From Cryomorphaceae bacterium (GTDB lineage: Bacteria > Bacteroidota > Bacteroidia > Flavobacteriales_D > Parvicellaceae): 64,000 bases of DNA. Shown one piece after another: positions 40,716 to 50,612 of this stretch. The translations under genes were made by a program, and so were the position numbers. Location of the stretch: positions 1 to 64,000 of the forward strand of contig CAJJBV010000005.1 in NCBI GenBank assembly GCA_905182525.1, given 5' to 3'. Under the pieces are notes generated by a model. That model was not told where the DNA came from and did not search any database. It saw only the letters and a program-made list of their open reading frames with translations. Position 1 is the stretch's first letter. Each line of letters begins with the position of its first letter.

Positions 40716-42307
40716 TCAATTTAGAAACTTATATTTATTTTTAATGAGATAGGTTTCTGAGTATCCGGTTTTATTTGATATTTCTGATATTAATTTGTTA
40801 TCTAAAAGCATTTTCTTTGTTAACTCTATTCTTTGTTTTTTTATGTACTTAGCAGGTTTGAAATTTCTATCTAAACTATTGATTTCATTGTAATCTAAGC
40901 TAAATTCCATTTCTAACATTTTCAAAGTTACAAGGCTCAAGTTTTTAGTAATGAAATACTTAATTTTATTAACTAATTGGTCATCAGAAATATTTTTCTT
41001 TCTTAAAAATCTAATGATTATTATTAAATAATAATCATTATTAATGCTCCGAAGTATAGATACGATTCATGATTATTAATTTTATAATTTTCGAAAATTA
41101 GATTTCTTTGAAAATCATTTACATTATTAATCGTATAAACTCCATGAATGCTACCAAAACTTATAAGTTTATCTGTCTTATAAACTGCATTACTATTAAA
41201 CTCATCTGTAATGTAATTATAGGATATCTTTTTTTTTGTTTTATCGAAAATACTTAACCCATTATTTCCAGATAAAAATATCAATTCATCATAATCTGAA
41301 ATTGTATGTGCAGTTGTTTTAAGTGATATTTGATCTATTAATTTTAACCCATTTGCTGTTCTTTTTAAGGTCAACAATGATTTATTTTCAGAAATAGCAT
41401 AAAAATAATTACCATTAATTTCACTTTCTAAAATATCACTAATTTTATTATTAAGATTATTGTCTATAATATCAACTTCAAAATTGTTTGTATTAATTGA
41501 AATATATCTTTTATTGTCAATAAAGTGAAATTCTCCTCTGTCTTTTATACGGTTATCTATCTTATTTTTTATGGGTATAATTTTATTTTGACATGTATAA
41601 ATTAGTTTAAAAATATTAGACTCATAATCGTAGTTAAAAATTCCTTTGTTTGAAATGGCTAAATAATTAGACTTATCTATCAAAATAATATCTGATATAT
41701 TTCCATATTTACTATTGGTCCTTATTGAGTTATCGTTGTCATATATAATAGTTTCTGTATTATTTTCATAAGTTAGTAGACCATTATAACATACAAAAAT
41801 TATACTGTCAAATTCTTTTATTTGACCATCTGTATAGGTTATTTTATTTAACTTATTACCATTGATATATACACCGTTATAAGACCCAATAGCATTTTTA
41901 TTGATTGCTCTCACACTTCCGTATGGTGAAAAGGTATATGAAAGATCGTCGTAAACTAACAATTTTCCTCTTGCGATAACAAAGAGCATGTTTTCTAGAT
42001 ATGCAAAATCCGTTACTGATTTTGAGTAAAAATCAGGATATATTTTAGGCGGATTTATGAATTTAATTTTAAAATCATCATCTTTTGAAAAATCAGATTT
42101 TATAGGCCCAAAAATAGATTTATTATAATGAATTAAATTATTGTCTTTTGATGAATTAACTTTATATATTCCACAATTGGAACTTACATACAATTCATTT
42201 TCGTAGTTAACAAAATTATAGAATATTTTTTCATCATAAATTTTGTGAATTGTAAAAGCATTATTAAATAACAAAATAAAATTTAAAATATATAGGCTAT
42301 TTATCAT
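40716..42307 (-). CDS. Membrane beta-propeller sensor with AraC-type DNA-binding domain, one frameshift
   Basis: About 530 residues. From 42307: a signal-like helix, then about 400 residues of propeller-type repeats (ENELYVSSNCGIYKV, SNYLAISNKGIFNYD, DELIFLSGNNGLSIFDK). A membrane segment (YLYFGALIMIII) follows, then a break, then LIIIIRFLRKKNISDDQ and an AraC-type HTH (RIELTKKMLLDNKLISEI, KTGYSETYLIKNKYKF). Periplasmic propeller, membrane helix and cytoplasmic HTH is a one-component version of the Bacteroidota hybrid sensors. The break sits exactly inside a perfect palindrome (41012-41040). The downstream T9SS genes are natural targets. Confidence 0.65.
41012..41040. repeat. Perfect 14-bp inverted repeat inside the regulator gene
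   Basis: Arms TAATGATTATTATT and its exact complement around a single A. It covers the end of the membrane helix and the frame break between propeller and HTH halves. A hairpin here could cause replication, sequencing or ribosome slippage; it lacks G/C and so is a weak RNA structure. Confidence 0.85.
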
Positions 42308-42436
42308 GTGTTTTTAAATTTTGATAATTCAATTATAGCGTTTATTTTTTGTTGTGACAATTTTTTTTTTTTAATAAAATGTCTTTTTGAGATGTAATTA
42401 TTTTTAATCTGAAATATTCTTATATTTAAGACACTT

Positions 42437-42633
42437 ATGAATAATCTAAATAAAATGTATTTTAATAAGTTGTTAGATAATAATGACTATGAAATCTCAT
42501 CTTATGTAAAGAAATATTTTTAGATAATTCTAATTTCTCAATAAAACTACATGTAGGTTACGATAGTAAAAATATTACTAATCGCACTAATTATGCAACC
42601 TCACGCAATCCCCATTTTTTTTATTATATGTAG
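42437..42633 (+). pseudogene. Possible remnant of a YkuK-like RNase H-fold gene
   Basis: Reads ISSYVKKYF then, after one break near 42520, LDNSNFSIKLHVGYDSKN and TNYAT, then degenerates to a stop at 42633. The VGxDS element followed by a YAT/FAT motif resembles the start of YkuK-like RNase H-fold proteins of Bacteroidota. Only 65 codons exist. The rest of the gap from 42308 to 42808 holds the regulator promoter region, this remnant and the tRNA terminator. Confidence 0.3.
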
Positions 42634-42755
42634 GAGATTAGTCATATTAGCAAAAACCCGAATACCCCCTTTTATAAAAAACAATGGATAAAAAAGGCGA
42701 ATTAATGGAAACGCTGTAAATTAACGGTAAAATGTTCCGAATACGTTACCGAACT

Positions 42756-42800
42756 AAAAAACAAAACCCATAACTATCTATAGATTCAACAGTTATGGGC
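42756..42800 (-). terminator. Intrinsic terminator of tRNA-Gln
   Basis: On the minus strand CCCATAACT and AGTTATGGG pair (nine bases) around a 15-base loop and are followed by TTTTGTTTTTT. It begins 9 bases after the tRNA 3' end. Confidence 0.85.
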
Positions 42801-42808
42801 TACAGTTG

Positions 42809-42881
42809 TTGTCCCACTAGGGCTCGAACCTAGACTCTTCTGTACCAAAAACAGACGTGTTGCCAGTTACACCATGGGACA
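42809..42881 (-). tRNA. tRNA-Gln (anticodon TTG)
   Basis: 73 bases. The acceptor TGTCCCA pairs with TGGGACA. The anticodon stem TCTGT/ACAGA carries loop TTTTGGT with anticodon TTG, and the T arm is CTAGG-TTCGAGC-CCTAG. The discriminator is A and CCA is not encoded. A strong terminator follows. Confidence 0.95.
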
Positions 42882-43032
42882 ATTTTGGATGCGAATTTAC
42901 TTTCTATTTTTTATCCTACCAAATTTTTTTCTTATGTATTAGTACTGTTTTTTAGCTTCTAAGGGTATAAATATATATTTTAACGTTTATTATAGATGTA
43001 TTTTTCTATTTTCGCTATACATATTTTATTAA

Positions 43033-46000
43033 ATGAGCTACAAAAAATTAAATAATATAACTGGCTGGGTTGTTTTTGCAATAGCAACCTTTGTATATCT
43101 CTCTACTATGGAGCAAACCACAAGCCTTTGGGATTGTGGGGAATATATTACCACAGCAAATAAGCTTGAGGTTGGTCATCCTCCCGGAGCTCCATTTTTT
43201 ATGATGTTAGGTAGGTTGTTTTCTGCTTTTGCAAGTCCAGAAAATGCAGCAATGATGATTAATTCTATGTCGGCATTAAGCAGTTCTTTTAGTATCTTAT
43301 TTTTATTTTGGAGTATAACTATGTTGGCTAGAAAAATGGCAATGCTAAATGGTGAAATTGATAGAAATTCTTCATTTGCCATTATCGGAGCTGGTTTAAT
43401 TGGTGCACTTTCCTATACATTTACCGATTCTTTTTGGTTTTCGGCAGTTGAAGGGGAGGTTTATGCCATGTCATCTTTCTTTACAGCAATTGTCTTTTGG
43501 GCCATTTTAAAGTGGGATATTGAAGACGACCAGTATAGCGAATCGAAAGAGAAATCCAACGCTACTCACCCAAATAGATGGATTTTATTTATATGTTATA
43601 TGATAGGGCTATCAATAGGAGTTCATTTACTTAACTTATTGGCGATTCCAGCAATTGTTTTTGTTATTTACTTTAAAAAGTATGAGTTTAGTTGGAAATC
43701 ATTTTTCTTAGCTGGCTTAGCCTCTTTGGTGGTTTTGGGAACTATACAAAGTATTATTATCCCAAGTACAGTTTCACTTGCTGATTGGGTAGAAAGGCTA
43801 TTCACCGATAGTTTTGGACTCCCTTTTAACAGTGGCGCATTTTTCTTTTTAGGATTAATTATTTTTGTAATTTTTGCTGGATTAAGGTGGACTAATAAAA
43901 CTGGAAGGGCTTTACTAAATACTGCTATTTTATCCCTTGCCTTGGTCTTAATGGGTTATTCTTCATTTGTAATGATCTTGGTAAGGTCTAACGCAAACCC
44001 TCCGTTAGATGAAAACAACCCAGAAACTTTATCTCAACTGCATTCATATTTAAAAAGAGAGCAGTATGGAACTTGGCCTATTCTTTCTGGAAGATTTTGG
44101 AACTCCCCAGCTTATTCAGACTGTAGTGAAGACCATTTAGGACCTGACAAAAGTAGTTTTATGAAAGTTTTTTCATTAACATGTAAGGGTAATACTCAAG
44201 AAGTTCTAAGTAATGATACTAGCGATATTAAAAAATTAATTAAGCCACTAAATCTCCACATTAGGTTTTTTAAGGGCAGAGAGTCTAACAAGTTTAGATA
44301 TTCATTGGTAGAGAAAAAACTATCCTTTATGAATGAATGGGCTTTATATCAATTTAAAGGTCAATGTGATACAATTAATTTAGAACTATTAAATAAAAAT
44401 CTTCCTAAAGTACTTTCTTTCCAAGACGAGATAACAAAAGGATATATAGATAATCTTAAAGGAAAAAGAGGTGACAAATTATACTTACCAGAGTATACAA
44501 CGCTTTTTCCTAGAATGTATAGACAAGGTGAAGGTTCAAAATATAAAGTTTGGTGTGGTTATGAAGGAAATACTAACAAACCTCTCCCAGCTTTAGGGCA
44601 AATAAATAAAATGCTTCAGCAAAGTTATACTGATAGATACCAGCAATATAAGGCTTTGATGTCTTATGCTAATAATACTAGTGCGCCAGATAATAACAGG
44701 CAGTATTTAAGAGATATTGCTACTGATCTTTCTAAAGACGGTTTGTTTTTGCCATCATTTACAGAAAACTTACAGTTTTTATTTCAATACCAGCTCAATT
44801 GGATGTATTTACGTTATTTTCTGTGGAATTTTTCAGGTCGTCAAAATGATATTCAAGGATATGGTTTAACTGGTGGAAGTGGAAAAATATTGGAGGGAAA
44901 CTGGCTAACTGGATTAGACTTTATTGACGATCAAAGATTGGGGCCGCAAGAAGGTTTATCTGATGATATAAGGCTCAACAAAGGATATAATAGATACTTT
45001 ATGTTGCCTTTAATTTTAGGTTTAATTGGATTTCTCTACCAACTTTTTAAACATCCTAAGGGTTGGTTTGTAGTGTTCTTGCTATTCCTGCTTACCGGAA
45101 TTGCAATTGTTATTTACCTAAATCAGAAGCCTGGAGAGCCTAGAGAAAGAGATTATGCATACGCTGCCTCATTCTATGCTTTTGCCGTCTGGATAGGTCT
45201 TGGAATATGGTCATTATTCGATTTTGCAAAAAATGCAAACTTTGGATCATTTAAAAAAGTTAGCAATGTATATTCTTGGAGGAAGTGGCCTTATTTTATT
45301 AGCTCAATATGTTTCTGGAAATGGAATGACTTTTGGTTTAAGTATGGCTTACATGAGTGTTGTTTCAATATTACTTTTTGGATTGATGTACTTTTTAGGA
45401 AAAAAATATCCTTCTCACATTATGATTCCTATTATTCCTATTGCATTAGGATTATTTGTGCCTAGTGTTTTGGCGTATAACAATTGGGATGATCACAACC
45501 GATCAAACAGGTCTACAGCTAGAGATTTTGCGGCCAATTATTTAAATTCTTGTGACTATAATGCAATTCTTTTTACAAATGGAGATAACGATACTTTCCC
45601 GCTTTGGTATATTCAAGAAGTAGAAGGTGTAAGAACAGATGTAAGGGTTGCAAACATGTCTTTATTAAGCACTGATTGGCATATTAATCAAATGAAAAAA
45701 AGAGCTTATGATTCAGATCCACTTCCAATAAATATGAGAGAATCTGTTTACAGAAGCGGCAATAGAGACTATGTTTTAATTAGCCCTAACGATAACACAA
45801 AATATAAATCGAATTCTAAAAGGTTAAAAATTCAAAAGACACTTAGCAATTTGAAAAATTCACTAGTTCAAAATGGGCTAAATGAAAAAGCTGTAATTGA
45901 ACTATTTAAACAGGTTTATTGGCTGAAAGATATTGCAGATTCTCTTAAAAAAGATGATTTAGATTATAAAAGTAATGCGTTAAGTACTAGAACACTGAGT

Positions 46001-47233
46001 ATAATTAACTCCGGGTACAAAAATTTAAAATACACAAGTAAAGTGAAAGGATTTTTGTCCTTAGCGGGGATTAATAATGCAAGCGCCCAAATTAATCAAA
46101 TTCTAAGTCAAGCTGAGAAAACTATAAACAAGTGGCCTGAAAGATGGTATTCGGCACAAGAAGCAATAGATTTTATAAGCGATGACAGAAATAAAAAATT
46201 TCAAAATTTTTCATGTAATAATGAGTCTTATTTAAACTTCAGTAATTTGTATTTAGAGGTAAATGAAAAAAATGCTATTAAATATGGAATAATGGATAGT
46301 TCAGACTTAAAAAGGACAAATTATAGACCAGTAATAAAATGGGCACTTAAAGGAAGTATGCTTTATAAGGCAGATATTGCTGTTTTAAGTCTTTTAGCAA
46401 ACTATCAATGGGAAAGGCCTATTTACTTTGCTAGTGTTATGGGAATGCAGGCTAATAGAAATTTACAAAAGCACATGTACTGTGAAGGACTAACTTATAA
46501 ATTATCTCCAATAGAGTTTGGTGGAAACGGAGGAACCAATATCAATAAAATGGTTCAGCTTTTTAACGGAGGGTATGCTCTGAATAAACGCAATAACGAA
46601 GTTGATAGCGTCAATTTTTTGTGGGGAAACATGAAAGGACAAGGTGTATTGGTTGATTATTACACCATGAGAATGGTTCAAAATATTCGATTACAAATGA
46701 TGAAATTAAGTGATCAACTTATTGCAAAGAACAGATATGATGAAGCAATAGATATTTTAAACTTGTGTTTCGAAGAGATGCCTATTGAAAATGAGCAAGT
46801 TCCTGCCGATGATATATGCTACTATTTGTGTGCAAATTATTTTGAAGCTGGAGATACCACAAATGGAAATATTATAGGTAAGCAATTGGCAGAACTACAA
46901 CTACAAAGGCTTAAATATTTTGCATCTATGGAAAAGCCGCAATTACGTTTTGTTTGGACAGCTTTAGGAAAAGCTATGTTTAATGTCGAAATGCTTAGGG
47001 AGGCTTCATTAACTGGTATGGATAGAAATAAAATGTTCGAGCCAGACCAAACAAACATGAATGGAAGTGTTTCATTTGCTAATAAAGGAGTCCTTAAAGA
47101 CACGCCTTACGATGAGGTTTGTGCTGATATTAAAAATGTTTTCGTCGATAACTTTAGAGAAAAAAGTGCGTTTTTTGGAAATCAGCAAAAATTCCCAATT
47201 TACTATACTCAGCTCTGGGGTGGAAATAAATAA
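43033..47233 (+). CDS. DUF2723 family membrane protein, one frameshift
   Basis: About 1,400 residues. It opens with GWVVFAIATFVYLSTMEQT and SLWDCGEYITTANKLEVGHP, the defining start of DUF2723, a Bacteroidota family with a GT-C-like membrane half. About ten membrane segments precede a long soluble C-terminal half with FTNGDNDTFPLWYIQEVEG. One base too many in the A run at 45253-45258 splits the frame; the second frame resumes LAMYILGGSGLILLAQ. GT-C topology and the acidic first loop suggest a polyprenyl-sugar-dependent transferase, but the reaction is not established. It overlaps the deacetylase start (TAATG). Confidence 0.88.
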
Positions 47234-47863
47234 TGAAATATTGGATTAAAACACCATGGTTAATCCAAATTGTTTTTTCAAAGATTATATGGAGGTTCCA
47301 GTCTAATAAAAAAGAAATATATCTAACATTTGACGATGGCCCATCTTCAATTACACTAGAAATTCTACACTGTTCTAGAAAAAGAGAATATTAAAGGCAA
47401 CTTTTTTTTGTACAGGTAATAATGTTAAAAAACAACCTGAATTATATGATAAAGATTATTTCTGCTGGACACAGTGTTGGAAATCATTCTATGACTCATT
47501 TAAACGGTTGGAAAGTTGACAAAAAAAAATATCTGTCTTGATGTGAAAAAAGGTTCTGAACTAATTAACAGCAATCTCTTTAGGCCACCTTATGGCAAAA
47601 TAAACTTACGAAGTATTTTTTCATTAAAAAAAACATATGAAATTATAATGTGGGATATTAATAGTGGTGATTTTGACCGTGGTATATCTTCAAAAGAAGT
47701 GATTAATAATGTAGTAGCAAATTCTCGAAATGGGAGCATTGTTGTCCTTCACGATAATGAAAATTTTAAATCCTTAATACTTCCTTCCCTTTTGCCAATT
47801 ATAAAAGGACTAAAAGAAAAGGGGTTCTCATTTAGAGCTATTCCTTATCATCCTTTAAAGTAA
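47233..47863 (+). pseudogene. Polysaccharide deacetylase (NodB-like), frameshifted
   Basis: Starts MKYWIKTPWLIQIVF at 47233. Reading across breaks at about 47370, 47400, 47450 and 47518 gives YLTFDDGPSS, GNFFCTGNNV, GHSVGNHSMTHLNGW, FRPPYGKINLRSIF and IVVLHDNENF. These are the five NodB motifs, with the metal-binding Asp and two His residues present. Substrate is probably an N-acetylated cell-surface polysaccharide. It overlaps the 3' end of the convergent TonB receptor by 26 bases. A single N-terminal hydrophobic stretch suggests membrane association or export. Confidence 0.8.
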
Positions 47864-50135
47864 ATCTAAATCCTAAGTATATCATTCTTCCAAAAATTGG
47901 AGCCCATATTAATGAACTGTCAAAGTGCTTGTTATAAGGATCTTCTGAAGATAGTATTGGGTTTTTTTGCGTGTAATTTAAAGCGTTTTCTATGCCCAAA
48001 TAAGCTTCGATTCTATTACTAAATATTCTTGTTATCTGTCCATTAATCAATAAATAATCTTCACTTCTTTCGGGCAATTGAAATTCTTGCTCATTATCTC
48101 CTGTAAAAGGGATTCTTTGGCTTCCAATCCACTGAGTTGTAAGATCTGCTTTCCATTGCCTGTTTTTTGTTTTTCTTGACGAATAAGCAATGTTAAGAAA
48201 CCCTCTATGTTTTGACAAAAGTGGCTTTTCTTTTATTCCGCTTTGGTACTTCTTTTTAACATCTAAAAATCTGTAGGCAGCTCTTATTTCCCATCGTCTA
48301 CTAATGGTGTAATTAATCTCAGTTTGAAAAGAGTTTGAATAAGATTTTCCATTAAGGGCATAAAAATCTACTTGTCTTGCAGACTCATCTAAATCTACTA
48401 CTAATTGATTTTCAAAAAAAGTGTGGTATCCATCAATGGTTAAAGTTCCGTCTCTACTGAACAATGTAAACTCTTTTAAAATAGCTAGCCCAAAGTTCCA
48501 AGAGTATTCCTGTCCTAAGTCTTGTAATCCGTAAGAATTCAAGTTCCACTTTCTAGAAGAGGCCATAAATCCAATATTTTCCATAATCATAAAGGGTGTT
48601 CTCCTTCCACTGCCTGCCATAAACTTAAATGCTAAATCAACATTTGGTGAAACCCTTAAATGAAGCCGAGGAGTGATAAAATATTTATTGTAAAATGAAG
48701 TGTAATCTCCTCTTAAGCCCGCAATTAATCCAAATTTTTCGCTGTTGTGATTAAACTCTCCAAAAATACCAGGAACGACTTCAAGCCATTTAAAATTATG
48801 TCCTATAGAACTAGTGTCGTAGTCATATTTAAGAGTTAACTGTTCGTTAACACTGTCCAACTGGCAACTTGAGCCAATTTTAAACGAGTTTTCTTCCTTG
48901 TTATTTCCTGTTTCTTGTTGGTAAATTAAATTTAAGTATCCGCTTAACTGAGTACCATTGTAGTTAGTTTTACCAATCTTCGTTTCTTGTCGATTATAAG
49001 TGCTACTAACCTGTAAAGCAAGGCTTTTAAAGTCGTCGTTTGGAAAAAGGTAACCAATTTTAGCAAACCCATTAAATTGTGCATTTTCTATGTCCACACC
49101 ATAATTCGCTTGAGGAATTCCAATTGCGGGAACTTCATTCCATTCATTTCTTTTCCCAGATTCCATATTGCTAAAAACAGCATTCCCTCCAATTTCCATA
49201 TGAACTAATCTGGATCTGTAATTCCACTGATTATAAAAAATGTAGTCGTTGTGTAGAGGATTATCCAGAAATCCATCGTTATTTCTATCGTTAATTCTTG
49301 ACTGATCTTCAAAATGAGCTAAAAAAGTAGTTGACCAGTGCCTGCCAAAACTTTTGGAGGCAAAAGCATTGTACTCAGTTCTTCCGGCCTGATTTAAATA
49401 AAAGTTAAGATGAAATTTTTCTGCATTTTCAGGTTGTTTTAGATTCATATTTATTTGGCCAACCATACTTTCGTAGCCATTAAGAACTGACCCAGAACCT
49501 TTGGAGACAGCAATTTGATGAATAAATGATCCGGGTATTTGTTTTAAGCCGTACAATGTTGAAAGTCCTCTTATAACGGGAATATTTCCTGAAAGCATTT
49601 GAACATATTTACCAGATAATCCCATCATTTGAATTTGTTTTGTTCCAGTCACAGCATCTGTAAATGTTGCATCAATTGATGGGTTGGTTTCAAAACTTTC
49701 TGCCAGATTGCAACAAGCTGCTTTTCTTAATTCATCTTGTCCTATAATGTGGGCATTTCTGGGGTTTAATTTTGAAAAAGTATAACTGCCTTTTTTGAAT
49801 TCAACAACTAGATCCCTAAGAATTTTTCCCTCGCTCATTACAACATTAATTTCTCTATCGGGTTGAATTTCAAGAGTATCGGTATTGTAACCTATGTAGC
49901 TAAATATTAAATACTTTTTCTTAGGATTGTTTGAAAGACTAAAAAATCCATTTGCATCAGATGATGTGCCAGTATTAACCCCTAAATAATAAATATTCAC
50001 ACCAATTAATGGCACCATAGAGCCTTTTTCGTTAAGCTCAAAGACATGTCCGGAAATATTTTCTAATTTATTTTCTTGTTGGGAAAAAAGAGTTACCCAT
50101 AAAAAAAAAAAACTTAATAATGAAATTAATTTCAT
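47838..50135 (-). CDS. TonB-dependent receptor, likely metal-related
   Basis: 765 residues from the Met at 50135, chosen because it overlaps the HMA gene stop (ATGA) and starts the signal peptide MKLISLLSFFFLWVTLFSQ. A carboxypeptidase-D-like regulatory domain (about 25-105) precedes the plug (NPRNAHIIGQDELRKAACCN, GTKQIQMMGLSGKYVQML, AVSKGSGSVLNGYESMVGQI) and a 22-strand-type barrel ending MIYLGFRFTLK. The two adjacent Cys residues in the early plug are unusual, and pairing with an HMA protein suggests copper or another soft metal. Ligand is inferred only from context. Intact. Confidence 0.88.
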   Translation of the reverse strand: MKLISLLSFFFLWVTLFSQQENKLENISGHVFELNEKGSMVPLIGVNIYYLGVNTGTSSDANGFFSLSNNPKKKYLIFSYIGYNTDTLEIQPDREINVVMSEGKILRDLVVEFKKGSYTFSKLNPRNAHIIGQDELRKAACCNLAESFETNPSIDATFTDAVTGTKQIQMMGLSGKYVQMLSGNIPVIRGLSTLYGLKQIPGSFIHQIAVSKGSGSVLNGYESMVGQINMNLKQPENAEKFHLNFYLNQAGRTEYNAFASKSFGRHWSTTFLAHFEDQSRINDRNNDGFLDNPLHNDYIFYNQWNYRSRLVHMEIGGNAVFSNMESGKRNEWNEVPAIGIPQANYGVDIENAQFNGFAKIGYLFPNDDFKSLALQVSSTYNRQETKIGKTNYNGTQLSGYLNLIYQQETGNNKEENSFKIGSSCQLDSVNEQLTLKYDYDTSSIGHNFKWLEVVPGIFGEFNHNSEKFGLIAGLRGDYTSFYNKYFITPRLHLRVSPNVDLAFKFMAGSGRRTPFMIMENIGFMASSRKWNLNSYGLQDLGQEYSWNFGLAILKEFTLFSRDGTLTIDGYHTFFENQLVVDLDESARQVDFYALNGKSYSNSFQTEINYTISRRWEIRAAYRFLDVKKKYQSGIKEKPLLSKHRGFLNIAYSSRKTKNRQWKADLTTQWIGSQRIPFTGDNEQEFQLPERSEDYLLINGQITRIFSNRIEAYLGIENALNYTQKNPILSSEDPYNKHFDSSLIWAPIFGRMIYLGFRFTLKDDKE

Positions 50136-50473
50136 TTTAAAGTGTCTTTCCTTTCGTAATGACAACATGGGTGTAGTTTATCGTAGGCTTCGTCAGATGC
50201 TCTACATAATGGCGTGTCGTGCCCTTTGAAAGCTAATAATTCATGTATCTCTTTCTCTGAAATTTTGTTAGTTTTAAAAGTGACATCACACAATAGAGTT
50301 GTCTCGGACCAAGAAGCAAAAATAACCCCTTTTACGTCAAGTGCGTTCTCAATCCTGTCTTTACACATGCCGCATTTTCCACTGACCAAAAATGAAGTTT
50401 TTTTAGTTTGTGCATTAAAAGAAAATACATAAAAAAATAGCAGAAAAAGTAAAAATAATTTTTGTTTATTCAT
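50132..50473 (-). CDS. Heavy-metal-associated (HMA) domain protein, exported
   Basis: 113 residues: signal peptide (LFLLFLLFFYVFSFNAQ) followed by an HMA-like domain with SGKCGMCKDRIENAL, the CxxC metal-binding motif, and a C-terminal DKLHPCCHYER tail that adds two Cys and two His. Exported HMA proteins of this kind accompany TonB receptors in Bacteroidota and probably bind copper or a similar metal in the periplasm. A promoter-like region with a TATATTTG box lies 48 bases upstream. Confidence 0.82.
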   Translation of the reverse strand: MNKQKLFLLFLLFFYVFSFNAQTKKTSFLVSGKCGMCKDRIENALDVKGVIFASWSETTLLCDVTFKTNKISEKEIHELLAFKGHDTPLCRASDEAYDKLHPCCHYERKDTLK

Positions 50474-50520
50474 GATTTTGCTTTTTTATAACATTACTAA
50501 TGTCATTTGTTTATGATGAA

Positions 50521-50544
50521 CAAATATAGTTTGTTTAAAACAAA
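50521..50544 (-). promoter_or_regulatory. Promoter -7 box with adjacent palindrome
   Basis: On the minus strand TATATTTG (50521-50528) fits the Bacteroidota -7 consensus TAnnTTTG. Next to it TTTGTTT-A-AAACAAA (50530-50544) is a perfect inverted repeat that could be an operator. It lies about 48 bases from the HMA start. The -33 TTTG is not at the expected distance. Confidence 0.4.
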
Positions 50545-50612
50545 AGTGTAGTTGTTAAAAAAAAAAACTTAAAGATGATTGGAATTTATGTTCATTTGTT
50601 AAAAACAATTCT

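Noticed and set aside
42660-42760. Short frames near the tRNA that could suggest an integrated element
   Set aside because: No integrase, no direct repeat of the tRNA end and no att-like site could be seen.
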